Below, in pieces: positions 1-13,000 of a stretch of DNA of 64,000 nucleotides. Numbering within the stretch: position 1 is the stretch's first letter; each line of letters begins with the position of its first letter. The DNA comes from Corbicula japonica (Eukaryota > Mollusca > Bivalvia > Venerida > Cyrenidae), in NCBI GenBank assembly GCA_038501625.1, contig JAZAYU010000008.1, forward strand, positions 10,292,938 through 10,356,937, in the 5' to 3' direction. Position numbers and translations under genes: made by a program. The notes beneath the pieces are model-generated. The model did not search any database. It was not told the origin of the DNA and saw only the letters and a program-made list of their open reading frames with translations.

Positions 1-88
1 CAAGTTCGAGTCCAATGTAATTGAAAGATGCAGGTGAAGACATGAAATGACCTGTGGCTAAAATACTTTTGACCGAGCAAATAATTAG
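1..88 (+). repeat. Direct repeat, copy 1 (window edge)
   Basis: Nearly identical to 1556-1643. Matching stops after AATAATTAG in both. The left limit is cut by the window edge. Confidence 0.9.
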
Positions 89-1555
89 TAAACAAACTAA
101 TTGATGTTATCTAGGAAAGGATATTAGTAACTAAACAAGGCCCGTAATATATTTTAAAATATAAATGTATAATACATATATACATATCCGATACGCTCGG
201 AACAAAACTTATAAACAAAGATTGAACGGTCTTAACAATTGCAACGCGACAATTACATCACATAATCTAGTAATAACACCTTGTATCAGAGGAAAAACCT
301 ATCATTCATGTACAACACTCATACCAAAATATGTTTAATACTTCTCTTTTTTTTTAGCTGGTAGTTTATACCAAAAATAGTCTTTTTAATTTCTTTTTTC
401 TAGTACATTTTTCTTTTTTTTTTTTTGCATTTTTCTATTTTTTTAAGCTGGTAGTTAAACTATACAACCAGTGTTTCGGAATATTTATATTACTTAATGA
501 CATCAAAAAGTTGTTTTCTTATCTCCTTTAAAAAAAAACAACTAAGCAGTTAATGCCAAAATTAGACCTACAAAATTGCTGTTACAAAAATAATTTCCTA
601 GTAATTTTTTTTAGAAATATTGACAATTGCAATAAAAAATGTGTGTGCAAAAAATTTTAGATTGTTAAATTTCACTTGAACTAATGTAGCATGTAAACTT
701 GTCGTTTTTAACATTTAAAAAATTGTTTTAACAAGTAAAGTTTTCACGTTAATTTTTGATTTTTTTTTAAGAACAAATAGAGCCTAAATTAATTACTGAG
801 CTTAAAAGTTAAATTTTCAAAAATAAATAAACAAGAATTCGGCACCTTGACTAACATTTTCGATCTCTAAAAATAAAAATCTTCAATCCAAAAATAACCC
901 CCTTCCCCAGGAATATCTTTAAAAGAAAAGTCTACATTTTTGAATTTTTAATACCAGTTCCGCGTATCATGATTGGATTAAGATTTTATTAGCAAATGGA
1001 ACTAACCTGTAAGCCTCTATTGTGACTTCTGCGTCATTCTGCGTCATTCTGGTTTACTGGCGTGACGTAAGGTATATTCTGCGCTGTGTCGTATAGTAGA
1101 TTTCCTCCTCGTTATGCCGCGACGACCACTAGAAGTAAGATCCTGGCACTGGGAGCCACAAAGAAGTCCTTGTAACGTAGTGGTTAATTCTTACAAAGGT
1201 CTTAGGGTGTAATAATACGAACACCAGTTGAGTTCCGAAATAACTTTATATATCTTAAGCTTTTAACAGTTAATTTTATGTTTAAACCGACTTTCTAAAA
1301 CATAAACAGTTCTTTCATATAAGTATAAATATTCCTAGTAAATTTCTAAGTGTTATTTCCTAAGAGCCTTACGTGGCCCATTCCGGCCGTCCGGCCGTTC
1401 ACTTCTTCTCCCCAAAAATACAGAACAATATCTCTGGCTTTTATGCAATACCATAGACTGTTCATGCAGACTAATTACTGTTCGAGATGACTGTTTGACA
1501 TGAAGAATATATAAAAGTACAATGACAGTTATATAACGTCTTGCTTAAACATGAC

Positions 1556-1643
1556 AAGTTCGAGTCCAATGTAATTGAAAGATGCAGGTGAAGACATGAA
1601 ATGACCTGTGGCTAAAATACTTTTGACCGAGCAAATAATTAGG
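1556..1643 (+). repeat. Direct repeat, copy 2
   Basis: Repeats bases 1-88. The spacing of 1,555 bp means 89-1643 could be one full unit of a tandem repeat whose previous copy ends at base 88, or the pair could be termini of an element. Confidence 0.85.
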
Positions 1644-3426
1644 TCATACACTGAATACAGTTCAAACCATAAATGATAACAAAAAAAACTGTGTATTTAA
1701 ATGAAAAACTATATAAGACAGACTGCAAACTATATTTGAGTAGAGTACTTGAAAAAAAAGAAATTTTATACAATAATTGATAACCCCATCATATACTTAA
1801 ACCATTTAGACATGTATATCATAAATTTTCTCCGGGTGGATTTTTTATTTATTTATATTTTTTATTATGTTGTTGTGTTACGATGTTTACATGTCACGAT
1901 AATAAATGATTTACTAACTTAGAAATTTCCGGCCTCGCGCTCTTTAAACAACCCAGATGTTTTCCATACCTTGATGAACGCGATTAAATATCGATTCAGT
2001 CTTCAAGTCCGATTTTGAACGCGGGTGAGCGCAATTAAATGATATCGATAATACTCTATCAAATGTTAAGGATTAAAAATAATTGCTTCAAGTGCTACGC
2101 ATATCACTTTAGAAAATTACATGTACAAGGAACTGGTAACCATTCCAAAACTGTTTTCATTAAAACAGTGCCTTATTTCTGAACTTCAGATCACACGTAC
2201 ACTTACCCGTCCTAAATCTCAACCTCTCTCATAACGGAATTAGTAACTAAATGCGAACTTCGTTAATATTCCTAAATGACACTTTTTTCCACTTTTTGTG
2301 TTTGTATTTTCATTTATTCTTCTTTATTTTTATTTCAATTGGTTCTTCGGTAAAGCCTGTAATGAACTTACTATGAATTTGAATCTCACGCAAATGTAAA
2401 TTATCCCTTTCAATCATTAAAGAAAACTAGATATTTGTTGCAAAATAATAAACGTTTTATGTTTTATAATATTAAGATAGAACTTACCAAATGTTTCCGA
2501 TCTATTAGTGAAATGAGTTAGATGCCGCCGCCGCCGCTATGTTGTTATTTCGGTTCGCATATTATATATATAATAGCTTTAGAAAAAAATGTCTCTAGTA
2601 AACCATCTGATATGCACATCAAGTAATATTTCTTGGAAGGAATTTGTAAACAAACCAATCGGGGACGAAGTTTCTATAGTAGCAGACTATTGTGATTTTA
2701 CTGGTCTAGAACTCATCCAATGAATGAGAGGTAGTCAAAAACAGCGCACAACTCACTAAGTGATTTACTTGGAAATGTATCAAGGGTTTCAAGTACAACC
2801 GCTAATCAGTGTGTTACGTAATATAAGCATGAGGAGTACATGTAAATACATTTAAAAGAATATAATCACATGCGCATGGCAGTTTAAAGAGTACAAAGGT
2901 TTTAAAATGTATGCTTCGTCATCGAACCCTATTTATTAATGGTATTAGGTCTATTTTGTATTACTTCTTCGTTAAAATTGATTAAGTGTCTAAGTATATA
3001 GTCTGGAATTAAAATAATAACATTAAATAGTGCGTTTTTATGTTGCTTTAGTGTAGCATGCTCATCAGATTATCATTTTCAATAGGGTTCACACGTTGTC
3101 AAGTATTACCAACATGAATATCTTTTCATTTTGAATATCCAATACATAAATTAAATTTGTTTTTTTGTTTACATGAAACGAAAAAAAAAGTATTCTTAAC
3201 TTAATTGTGCAGCATAATTACACTATACAAGTTTCCAACTTAAGTCTATCAATTATCTTTCAATTATCTTACTAGGCAACAGCCGCTTTTTATCATAGAT
3301 AAAATCAGTTGTTGTAGTTCTAACCAAAATTTAATTTATATACCTATCATTGTCTACAAATGCTGCAAAACAAAGTTCACAACTATGCTTCAGATTAACT
3401 ATTCAAATAACAATATACAAGATAAA
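1644..3426. other. Non-coding AT-rich stretch
   Basis: Only short scattered open frames and homopolymer runs. I see no gene, RNA or structured repeat apart from a short GCC triplet run near 2524-2537. Confidence 0.6.
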
Positions 3427-3487
3427 AGTCGCCATTTAAGCCAATTAGACGCTTGATATTTGAGACTAATTTTCAATCTCAGTTTTT
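3427..3487 (+). mobile_element. Palindromic MITE family 1, half copy
   Basis: GTCGCCATTTAAGCCAATTA and GATATTTGAGACTAATTTTC match the right half of the family-1 palindrome seen complete at 20438-20572. It abuts the tandem-repeat element that begins at 3488. Confidence 0.75.
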
Positions 3488-4626
3488 ATGCCCCCACAAA
3501 GTGGGAGGCATATAGAGTTGCACTCGTCCGTCCGTCCGTACGTACGTCCGTACGTCTGTCCGTACGTCCCCAAATCTTGTGGCATCAACTTCTCCTAAAC
3601 TATACGGCGGATTTCTTTCAAACTTGCACAGATAATCAAGCAGGATATGTAGATGATCGTAAAGAAAGGATTTTTTCCTGCGCCTATTTTTACCAGAGTT
3701 ATGGCCCTTTGTTACTTTCAGTAGTTAAATCTTGTGGCGTCAATTCCTCCTAAACTATAAGGCGGATTTCTTTCAAACTTGCACAGATGATCAAGCAGGA
3801 TGTGTAGATGATCGTTAAGAAAGGATTTTTCCTCCGACAATTTTTACCAGAGTTATGGTCCTTTGTTAATTTCAGTAGTTAAATCTTGCGGCGTCAACTC
3901 CTCCTAAACAATAAGGCGGATTTCTTTCAAACTTGTACAGATGATCAAGCAGGATGTGTAGATGATCGTGAAGAAAGGATTTTTTCCTGCGACCATTTTA
4001 ACCAGAGTTATGGCCCTTTGTTAATTTCAGTAATTAAATCTTGTGGCGTCAACTCCTCCTAAACTACAAGGGGGATTTCTTTCAAACTTGCACAGATGAT
4101 GAAGCAAGATGTGTAGATGATCGTGAAGAAAGGATTTTTTCGTGCGACCATTTTTTACCAGAGTTATGGCCCATTGTTTTTTTTTCAGTAATAATATCTT
4201 GTGGCATTAACTCCACATTTACTTTTGGACAGATTTCTTTATAACTTGCACACATTATCAAGCTGGATGGGTAAATGATCTTAAAGAAAAGATTTTTTCC
4301 TGCTGCCATTTTACCACAGTTATGGCCCTTTGTTTATTTCACTTACAAAATTTTGTGGCATCAACTCCACATTTTCTATTTAGCTGATTTCTTTCAAACT
4401 TGCACAGATGATTAGACATGATGTGAAGATTGTTGTAAAGGACATTGTCTTGCAATAATTTTCACCAGAGTTATGGCCCTTCGTTTGTGTTAGTTATTAA
4501 ATTTTGTGGCACTTACTCCTCATTTACTAATCATGATCACCATATGTTGTTAATACCTGGTACAAAATTTTGTAACAAATGTTGTTGCAGCAGTGGGGGC
4601 ATCAGTGTCCTGAGGACACAGTCTAG
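3488..4626 (+). mobile_element. Element with seven internal ~155-bp tandem units
   Basis: It starts TGCCCCCACAAAGTGGGAGG, followed by a GTCC/GTAC-rich stretch, then about seven units of ~155 bp (from about 3574, 3730, 3887, 4040, 4199, 4351 and 4504). Each has CTTTCAAACTTGCACAGATG, GTTATGGCCC and TTGTGGC. It ends GGGGGCATCAGTGTCCTGAG then CAGTCTAG. The same ends and unit occur at 53909-54213. The plan resembles known bivalve non-autonomous elements carrying ~160-bp satellite-type repeats; family identity is inferred. The short open frames inside are by-products. Confidence 0.85.
3526..3572 (+). repeat. GTCC/GTAC simple repeat
   Basis: Runs of GTCC and GTAC tetramers near the left end of the tandem-unit element. 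Confidence 0.9.
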
Positions 4627-6082
4627 TTGTAATCTCCAGCCCTTAAGAAGTTAACAACTGTCCCTCAAGCATGATGCTTGGCTTGGAACCTTCCTGGCAT
4701 ATTGATGACCTGATGGATGACCTGATTGATGACCTGATTTGAAGTTTGGGAGAATAATATTATTTATAATATTTAAACATTTATCTTTTAAGAGATTAAT
4801 TCTAAGATTTATTCTATTAAAATTGAGATTAGATCATTTAAATTCTATAGTAAAACTAAACTATCTTTGATCTCATCTCAGTTTTAATACCAAATATTAA
4901 GGCATTTTAAGAAAAGAAGTTAATGATAAATCATTATTTCTTTTGGAATAGATTATAATTGATATTTATTTTTCTATCTTTTAATATTCATTATTTGTTT
5001 TCAGGGAAATTAGGTAAAAACATAAGAAAGCAACGACAGTTTACAGTTAGCTTTATTTATAAAAGGTGAAAAACAAAAAAAGATATATCTTTACATAAAA
5101 TATAGATAAATTAGCTTTTTAAAGAATAAAGAAACACAACAAAAATATCACACTGAATACATAAAATACTATTACTAAAATGTTCATCAGATGCACATAA
5201 CTGAAGGACAAAATAATAGACCTTTCTAAAAAGATTTTATTTCCATGCGAACATAGCCTTGTAGGGAATGATGTCGAATGATAACTGATATTTTTAGACC
5301 GGTGGTTCAGATTTTAACACAGAAAATGTATCAGTGATCTGTGGTTTATTTTGCTATTTTATTTATTTTATTTGTTCGATTATGTTGTTGAACAACGGAA
5401 TGATTAACGTGAAATTTTCATTCATGTAACAGATCACCGGGAAACCATAACAGTAAGAGATGAGGTATACTCAGCGATGAACTTGGGAGCAAATCGTTTG
5501 AAATTTTATCATTGGGAAAGACTTAATGATTTTAACACGCGAAGTCGCTTGAAATTTAATTTAAGTGTCTGACATATTACAAGTTTACCTAATAAACTTC
5601 AGAAAGTGTTTTTGTTATGTTAACTCTTTTACAGTAAAAATTCGTGTTTCGTCAGTACAACACAAAACAAAAAACAACATAACATAACATAACATAACAT
5701 AACATAACATATATATTTTTACATTTTGTTCTTAGACATTTTTCCGCGAAAAGCGAACAAGAGAACACAAAAGAAATGCCGTTTGCATCAAAACTCTGAA
5801 ATTCATAGATTCTAATATAGATATTTAAAAATGCTTTACCCAGGAATGTGCTACTCTACATGTTGTGGCGATTTGCACAATAAAGAGCGGATTTTAAAAT
5901 ATTCGAGAAAGACTCGTTTCATGTCTTCCTTCGATTTCTAGGCCAAGGAGTATTATCTAAAAACCTGAAATCATTTTGACATATGAACATAATATATTGT
6001 AGAAAAGTGCTTACGCGATATCTTAATCGTTTTACAACAGCAGTTTCAGTTCTGATACAAACGCTATTTCCTACGAAACCAA
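4627..6082. other. Non-coding stretch
   Basis: AT-rich with no gene seen. It contains GATGACCTGAT triplication at about 4703-4740 and an (AACAT)n run at 5674-5712. Confidence 0.6.
5674..5712 (+). repeat. (AACAT)n microsatellite
   Basis: About eight perfect AACAT pentamers. Confidence 0.95.
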
Positions 6083-6215
6083 AAATGCGAGATCGCGGGA
6101 ACACAATGCGAGGTCGCGATAACACGATGCGAGGGCGCAATATTAATATCACCCCACACGCATCGAATTTTCGCGCCCTCGCATCGTGTCCTCGCGACCT
6201 CGCATTTTGGTTTCG
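6083..6215. repeat. GC-rich hairpin / palindromic element
   Basis: The left arm (ATGCGAGGTCGCGATAACAC, GATGCGAGGGCGC) is the reverse complement of the right arm (GCGCCCTCGCATCGTGTCC, GCGACCTCGCATTTTGG) around a short AT core near 6141-6165. It is strikingly CpG-rich against an AT-rich background. The open frames across it on both strands are by-products of the palindrome. Confidence 0.85.
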
Positions 6216-6770
6216 CATCGTGTTTTAAAAATTAAAGTCAAAGGCATTATACATTCTAAGATGTCTCCGGAACATTAAATTACACAAACAATAAGGAATT
6301 CGTTGCAGGGTAAGTGTAAACATCATGTCGCGATCTGGTGATTTTGCCCAAATGGTCGACAGTACGAAAAAACGATGGCCTCGTCGGAACATCGTAACAA
6401 AAAAAAAGTCCACTTTAAACTACAAATCAAGCCAGGAGAAACACAAATGTGTAAATTTCTTTTGTTAAGAGTTGAAAGTCACTGAAAAGTGGATGCCTTT
6501 TACAATTTTCTAAGCCTTAAAGCAGGCGCGATGCGTCTAATTTACCGCAACATCTGTTGCATTCGAGTCACAAGTAAATGAGCCGATAAAAATATAATTA
6601 TCCGGTTTGACACCTCGTATAGTGTCACTACCTACAGTTCTACAAGTTTATGACGCTGTTCACCGGTTTTGTTGCTCTATCAATATATTACATCTTACCT
6701 ATTTACATTACTGTATCTGTTTTTAATTGCCAGTTGATAATGACTAAAGTCATTAAAAATCTCGTCAACT
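6216..6770. other. 3' flank of the transporter gene
   Basis: Begins at the transporter stop (reading leftward). Probably includes its 3' UTR, but no confident AATAAA site is seen close to the stop on the minus strand. Confidence 0.5.
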
Positions 6771-7017
6771 TTATAATTTTATGTTTATCTTCTCTCCTCC
6801 AACCACCGAAACTTCAACGTCGTCGTCAAACGCATGATTCCCTATTCCATCGTATTTTTTCAGCGGGAGATCGTCTGTACAATCAGATGTGTCACAACCG
6901 TCCCCGAATCCGGTGTGTTCTCTGTCGAATTTCTCTATGTCCACCTTGGATAAACTCTCTACAATGCCGGCGCCATATGCGTCCCCCAGCACGTTGACCG
7001 CTGTACGGAACCGATCT
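6771..7017 (-). CDS. EAAT: Transporter exon 9 (TM8 and C-terminal tail)
   Basis: Encodes residues 497-577 and the stop. It begins [20 protein letters not shown], the substrate-binding TM8; the substrate Arg is residue 500. An acidic cytoplasmic tail follows, rich in Asp and ending NIKL. The acceptor is CTTTCCAG. A half MITE (7056-7113) sits about 40 bp upstream of the acceptor, in intron 8. Confidence 0.95.
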
Positions 7018-10000
7018 CTGGAAAGAGGTCCCAAGGTTATAAAACAGAGCATGGAAACCATTTCAGCCAATCAGATTCTTGTGATTTGAGACTGATTTTC
7101 AATCTAAGTTTTATAATCTTCAGCCCAGAATTGTGGAAATAGAAAACGTCGTTGCACTTATTACAAGACTCTCTTTATCCATATGGATTCGACTCCCCTG
7201 TGTTGATATGCGGCAGCCATTTCGTCCTTACTTTTTGGAAATCAGTAAGCCATCAAATATTTGGAAAAAAACTAAGCACATTAGAATGTTTAATACAAAA
7301 GTTAACATAGAAAAATAGTAAATTTTAATCAAGTTTGGAGAACCTTTAGCAAGATCAAAGTACTGAAAGTACAGAAAACCAGCAAAGCCATTTTGCTTAT
7401 TGAGAATAACCAGTGCCATGATTCTCATACATGTATCCATTTACAAAAAAGCAAAAGAACTTGGTTCACTCGCAAAGACCTTCATCTTGTCTATATGATC
7501 GTGGAAATAAGGGTTTCCATGTATTATCTGGATGAAGGCTTCTGTTAACCCTTTACTCCATAGATATACCTTCATAGCTTGGGCGAACAGTTTAGATCCA
7601 TATCAGCTGGCACATCTGTGCGATCTGATTAGGATTTAAACTGTTCGCTCTTAGAATCATTTTTTTCTGACAAGTAATCACGAAGTTTAGATCCAGATCA
7701 GATGGCACTATTGTGCCAGCTGATCGGGACCTGAACTGGTCACCTATGTGATGAAAGGCGTATATATTGAGCAAAGGGTTTTAAGCAATAAATTATAATA
7801 GTGAAATCTGTGTACTGACATCCCAAAGACAGAATGAACACGAAAAATGATATAAAAAGTGAGACCCCATCGATGGGAAAGAGTATGCATTTATTTGAAA
7901 TAAGAAATATATAATTGTTTCCTTCATTGTGAATAACATGTAAAGGAAATCATAGAATTGAGAATCCTACATATTAAGATAAAACAACCGAGTGTCATAA
8001 CGTTGCCGAAAGCATTGGAATGTAATGCTAGATAACACACATGTAAAATTGAAGACAATTTCAGAGGAAAATGAATTACTATAGCTTATACCATAAATTT
8101 CCACCGTATTAAGTTGTATATAATAACGGACATATTATTAGGAAAAGGTGCCAGATTTAAGACATTGGTAAACATATCATTGAGTTTTGGTTGTTAAGGA
8201 GCTGGGATAAATGTCCATTAGCTTACAATCCGTTCATATAACATCAGTTTCAACAGACAGATGTGTTGTTTTTAATTTTAGGCTTCATCATGGTTTGTCC
8301 TCTATATTCACACGTACCTTTACTGTTATTTGGCTTTCTTCAAAACGCGGGAAATTGTGACGTCACTGACATTTGCATATTCAATCTGTTACTGCGCCTA
8401 TGATTTCATGTACTCCGAACAAAAATAGTAGTCATCTCTAGCTTAATCGAAAACGTAAACCTAGTAAACATCTTCACCTTTGGAAAAAAATGTAAATTAT
8501 GCATTATTCCTGAAAAAAAGCATAGTCTGTTCCTTGGACCACTGATGGCCTTATTGTCGACGTGTCTCCTGCCACGTACGTGATAGCCGGACACGTACCG
8601 CGCTTGTTCGTAGTGCTCATGTTTCGAATACATAGATCTGTAAATATTACATGTCCTTATTTCTGTACGAGTAATATCCGGTATACTCGTTTTAATATGT
8701 AAAATTTTAAACATCTCAATAGTTTACTGTTTACTGTTCACGCTTATATGTTAAAATAAAATATTATCGTTATTGTTAAGGATAAAAATAAAAAAAAATA
8801 TTTCGTGAAACAAACAGTTTAGCCGCGGAACAAACGTCCAATATTGAAATGACTTTAAAATGACAAAATAAAGAAAATGTTTTCACTGTTTTTTGAGCTT
8901 CGAATTAGCAGAAAAGATATATTAAATATTTCAGAATTAATATTTGGCTATTGTAATATCCTTACATCGGGAATATCGTTTATATCTCTACAGAAAGGTA
9001 ACATATCTGTGGCTCGCTAAAGAATCCCTGGCGGCTACAACCCCCAGATAAAATTGGTTTACTGTTGTCGATTGTGTTCTTAATTAGGGACAGCGCAGTG
9101 AAACAGTCAAGTATTCTTTTAGCGATACTAACGTGGCAAGAGCCAACTTTAACACGTAACAGGAAACTTGGACTACTTTGCTTGCTCTGATTACTCTGAA
9201 ATGCGTAAATCGCCGGTTGCCAGTGCCTCGTTTTGGTTTGATAGCGGTTTCAGAATTGTGATTAGTAAAAAACATACAAGAACCAGTCGATTGCGATGAT
9301 AAGTCTTATGTCATCAACCGGAAGTCCGACAGCGGTGAGTACGATTGCCATGGTAACAAGACCGGCAGACGGGATTCCTGCTGCGCCAATGGCGGCTGCT
9401 GTAGCTGTCAAACTGAAACCATACAAATGCTGCTATATGCTTTCCACTGATTCAGAATTTTGGCTCAAAAGTCGTTGGATTGATCATCTACCAACCCGAT
9501 AGAGAGCCGATCGCATTTACCGTACCACTACTCTTAATAAGGAAATTTAAGGAAAACAGTAGGGTAAAATGAATGCCAACAAACAGGATCGCTGTATTTC
9601 CGGAACGGTGCCTACGGCATGAAACATGGACTGGAAAAAACAGTAAGACAAAGGATTCAGAGAGTTTGTCATCAAGCTTGTGATCATGATTGGGTTATCC
9701 TCTCTGGTTGCTGCAACAATTCATCACGTGTAAACGTTTTTGGTCCGAGTTATTTCAGAAAATCAATCCTGTTTCATTCGTCTAACAATTTATAAAATTT
9801 CCTTAAACATTTCGACTATATTTTGAGCAAGATCAACGCGTGTGAACGGCAAAAAAGTAAGGTGCATCTGATTCAGGTTTATAATGATTAACTTATATTA
9901 AACTACCCTTTTATTGTATACAATCTACAAAACTGCACTTAATTATAGTGAAACATCGGTTTACATCAACCAACCTGACGGTTATAACCTCGCCAACGTT

Positions 10001-13000
10001 CATCGAGATTCCGTTCACCTGGGCAATAAATAATGCGGCCACGGCTTCGTAGAGGGCGGTGCCGTCCATGTTGACAGTAGCACCGATAGGGGCAACAAAC
10101 TTAGCTACACGAATGTCGATCTTGTTGCGATGTTCTAGGCATTCCATGGTTACTGGCAAGGTCGCCGAGCTGAAACAATACATCGAATTGTATGTGTGTT
10201 TTAGCCTCCGCCCCTCCACCTACGTGTCGCACGTAAGTGTTCTTTTCGCAGATCGTGAGATGTACATGTATGTAGGTATGTATAGAATATCATGATATAC
10301 ATAGACTGGTAAGCAGCCCTACTGCAGACAAAGGTTCGGTAGCATAAAAGCTCAATTATCATATTTTAGCGGCTTTTCTTGACCATTTGTGCAGTTAGAC
10401 AAAATGAACATAATCAGAATATGGTATTTCACCTTAAGATGGTATTTGTCTACTTTTGAGCATATTACTGGAAAGTTTCATGCGGAAAATCGATCGTATT
10501 GCCAATCACAGGAGGAAGAATCGTACCTTGGTACCCCCAACCCCTCTGCTGACTCCCCACCCCAGGTAAAAAAATCCAGTCAACCAAAAAACAAAATTGA
10601 ATTGGATTTTATCTTCTATTTTGTTTTAAAGGACATAAAATGCTCTAATTTTTTTTGTATCTGGTTACGTATCATAGATCGGTAAGAGTCGTCGTTTGAA
10701 AAATACTGTATGTTCCTTCTAAAACCAATTTTTTCAAATATTTTTTATCCAACAAAACTCATATGCACTTTATTGCAAATTAATCGGGGGATTTTATACT
10801 AGCCTTGCATATTATTTGCTTGTAGGTGGTTGTCGTTTACGGCATGGCTCATAATAACTGAGATTTCAATAAAAATCGGTGTAATGAAGTGTGTGGAATT
10901 GTTCTGGGTACGAGGACATTTTCTACTGTAGATTGAAAACTTCTGGAAGTTATTCTTCGGGAAACCTTTGCTTAGAGCTAGAATAATTTGCAATAAAAGA
11001 CATTGTTAATTAACTAAAATAATATTGACACAATATGTACAATTCAGTCCATCTTATATGGGCTGCACTCAATTAATATGAAATCTCAACTGGGCCAATA
11101 CGGGTCTTACTGGGCCAATATGAGATTGCATGATTCTGATTGGACAATAAACTGGTGCAATATGAATTGAATCACTTCCTTTTAAAAATAAAAATGCCAC
11201 CATTTTGGAATTTCTAAGTCAATATTTATGGATAAAATGGTAAAAGATAATATGACTTTGGGCAGTAGAGGTGCAGTTACGCAAAGCGACAGTGGATAAG
11301 TCTATGTTGCTGATTTTGGTGATATCTTTCTGTGTAATAAAACTCTTCTGTGTAATAAAAATCTTTGAGTTTATCTTCTAACTCACCAGTATAACAACAA
11401 CGCGGATGTCTGCAGCAAGAATTTTTGAAACTAAAAAACAGTGAATTTTAAGGGATTACTCTTTATTTCAGCAAGTTTATTCAGCAGAACTTTGCAAAAA
11501 GGATCAAAGCTTAATTTGGATAACTTACAGACATGTTAAATTGAGTATTACATGTGGAAGTCGTGGATGGATGTGCCAGAAAAGAAAATTTATTTTGGAT
11601 ATATTTGGATACTAACTAAATTTAGACTGTATGAACAAGAGAGTTGGCTGCCACAGTGTGTAGGAATGTTCAGGTTGTTTATGTATTCAAAACAAAACAA
11701 CCTTCATATCTACATCTCCTTGGTAGCTTATACCAGCCAGGTCACTACTGTACATAGACCGATTGAAGGTGCCAAACATGAGAGATGACACTTTATCTCT
11801 TCAGGCCGGTAAATTAGCAATTTTAAAGTATAAAACTATGAATATTGTGTTAATTAAAAAAAATTGTCATTAATCAAGTGAATTCATATTGGCCTTGTTA
11901 TTGGGCCTCGGGCAGTCATATCAAATACCCTTGACCCAATAACAAGTCCAATATGACTTCACTTGATTAATAACATTATATTATGAGTTTTGTTGGAAAA
12001 AAATATTTGAAAACATTTGAAATAGTTTAAGAATCACAGTATTTTTCAAAGGACATCTCTTACCAACCTTGTCTATGATAAGTAACCAGATACAAAAAAG
12101 AACAGTTTTTCATGTTCTTTTTTTTTAAAGAAAAAGATAAAATTCAATGAAATCTGCTGTGTGGTTGACTGGATTTTTTAAAACTGGGTGGGGGTGTCAG
12201 CAGGGGTCGGGGGTACCAATGTACGATCCTTCCACCTGTGTTGCCAATAAAAGTCATGTCGAAATTTCTGGCTTGATGGCCACTGACGGCAATATTGGAT
12301 ACCGGTAAGACCACTGCAATGTTTAATAACACTCTTGTTACTGATGTCTGATAAATTGTCTAGAAAAACTTAAACCCATCCCTCATAAAATGGACTATCC
12401 AGTTAAAAGAAGACACGTGTCAAAACAATGTACATGTAGCAGTTTTCTTTAAAAAGAACAAAACTTTTGTTCAGGTCCGCACGGATAAGACTAAAGGTTT
12501 TACCATAAACTCGTTTATGGCGAGACCCTTTAAAACAGTTAGCGAGAGAAGTTACTAGCCTTGATGCGGTACCCCAGGCTGTGAGAAGAGCTTTGGTCAT
12601 GTTATACAAGAAGATGTAAGGATTCCTCCTAACCGCTATGAAATAGACTAGCGGTAGCACGAATAACCCGTGAATGGCGAGGCCAACGAGCACGGTGAGC
12701 ATATAATATCCGAGTTGGACGAACACTGTCTCTGGGTTCTGCATCTCGATCAGTTTGGTGGCCACTAGGAATATGATACCGATCGGAGAGTACCTAAAAT
12801 TTAAAATTTCAATTAGTTCATAGTAAAATTTTGTATCCTTTCAGTATTAGAAGAACAGTTAATTGTTTTCATTCCAGACACCGGCATATGTTTCTTTTTT
12901 TCTTTCTTTTTTTTTAAATAATTCCTGTTTTCTTGTATTTGCAGGTACATTGTAAATCGTAATTATGAATACATAAAGACAACTATTTAAAACATCGCGA

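Noticed and set aside
1..1643. LTR retrotransposon with 88-bp LTRs
   Set aside because: No gag or pol frame, primer-binding site or polypurine tract is visible in the 1.5 kb between the repeats, and the left repeat is cut by the window edge.
5919..6228. Open frames on both strands around 6.0-6.2 kb
   Set aside because: Both are produced by the GC-rich palindrome. Complementary frames over an inverted repeat are expected by chance.
8406..8714. 102-codon minus-strand frame in transporter intron 8
   Set aside because: No domain, atypical composition and no flanking splice signals compatible with the transporter. Exons 8 and 9 join perfectly without it.
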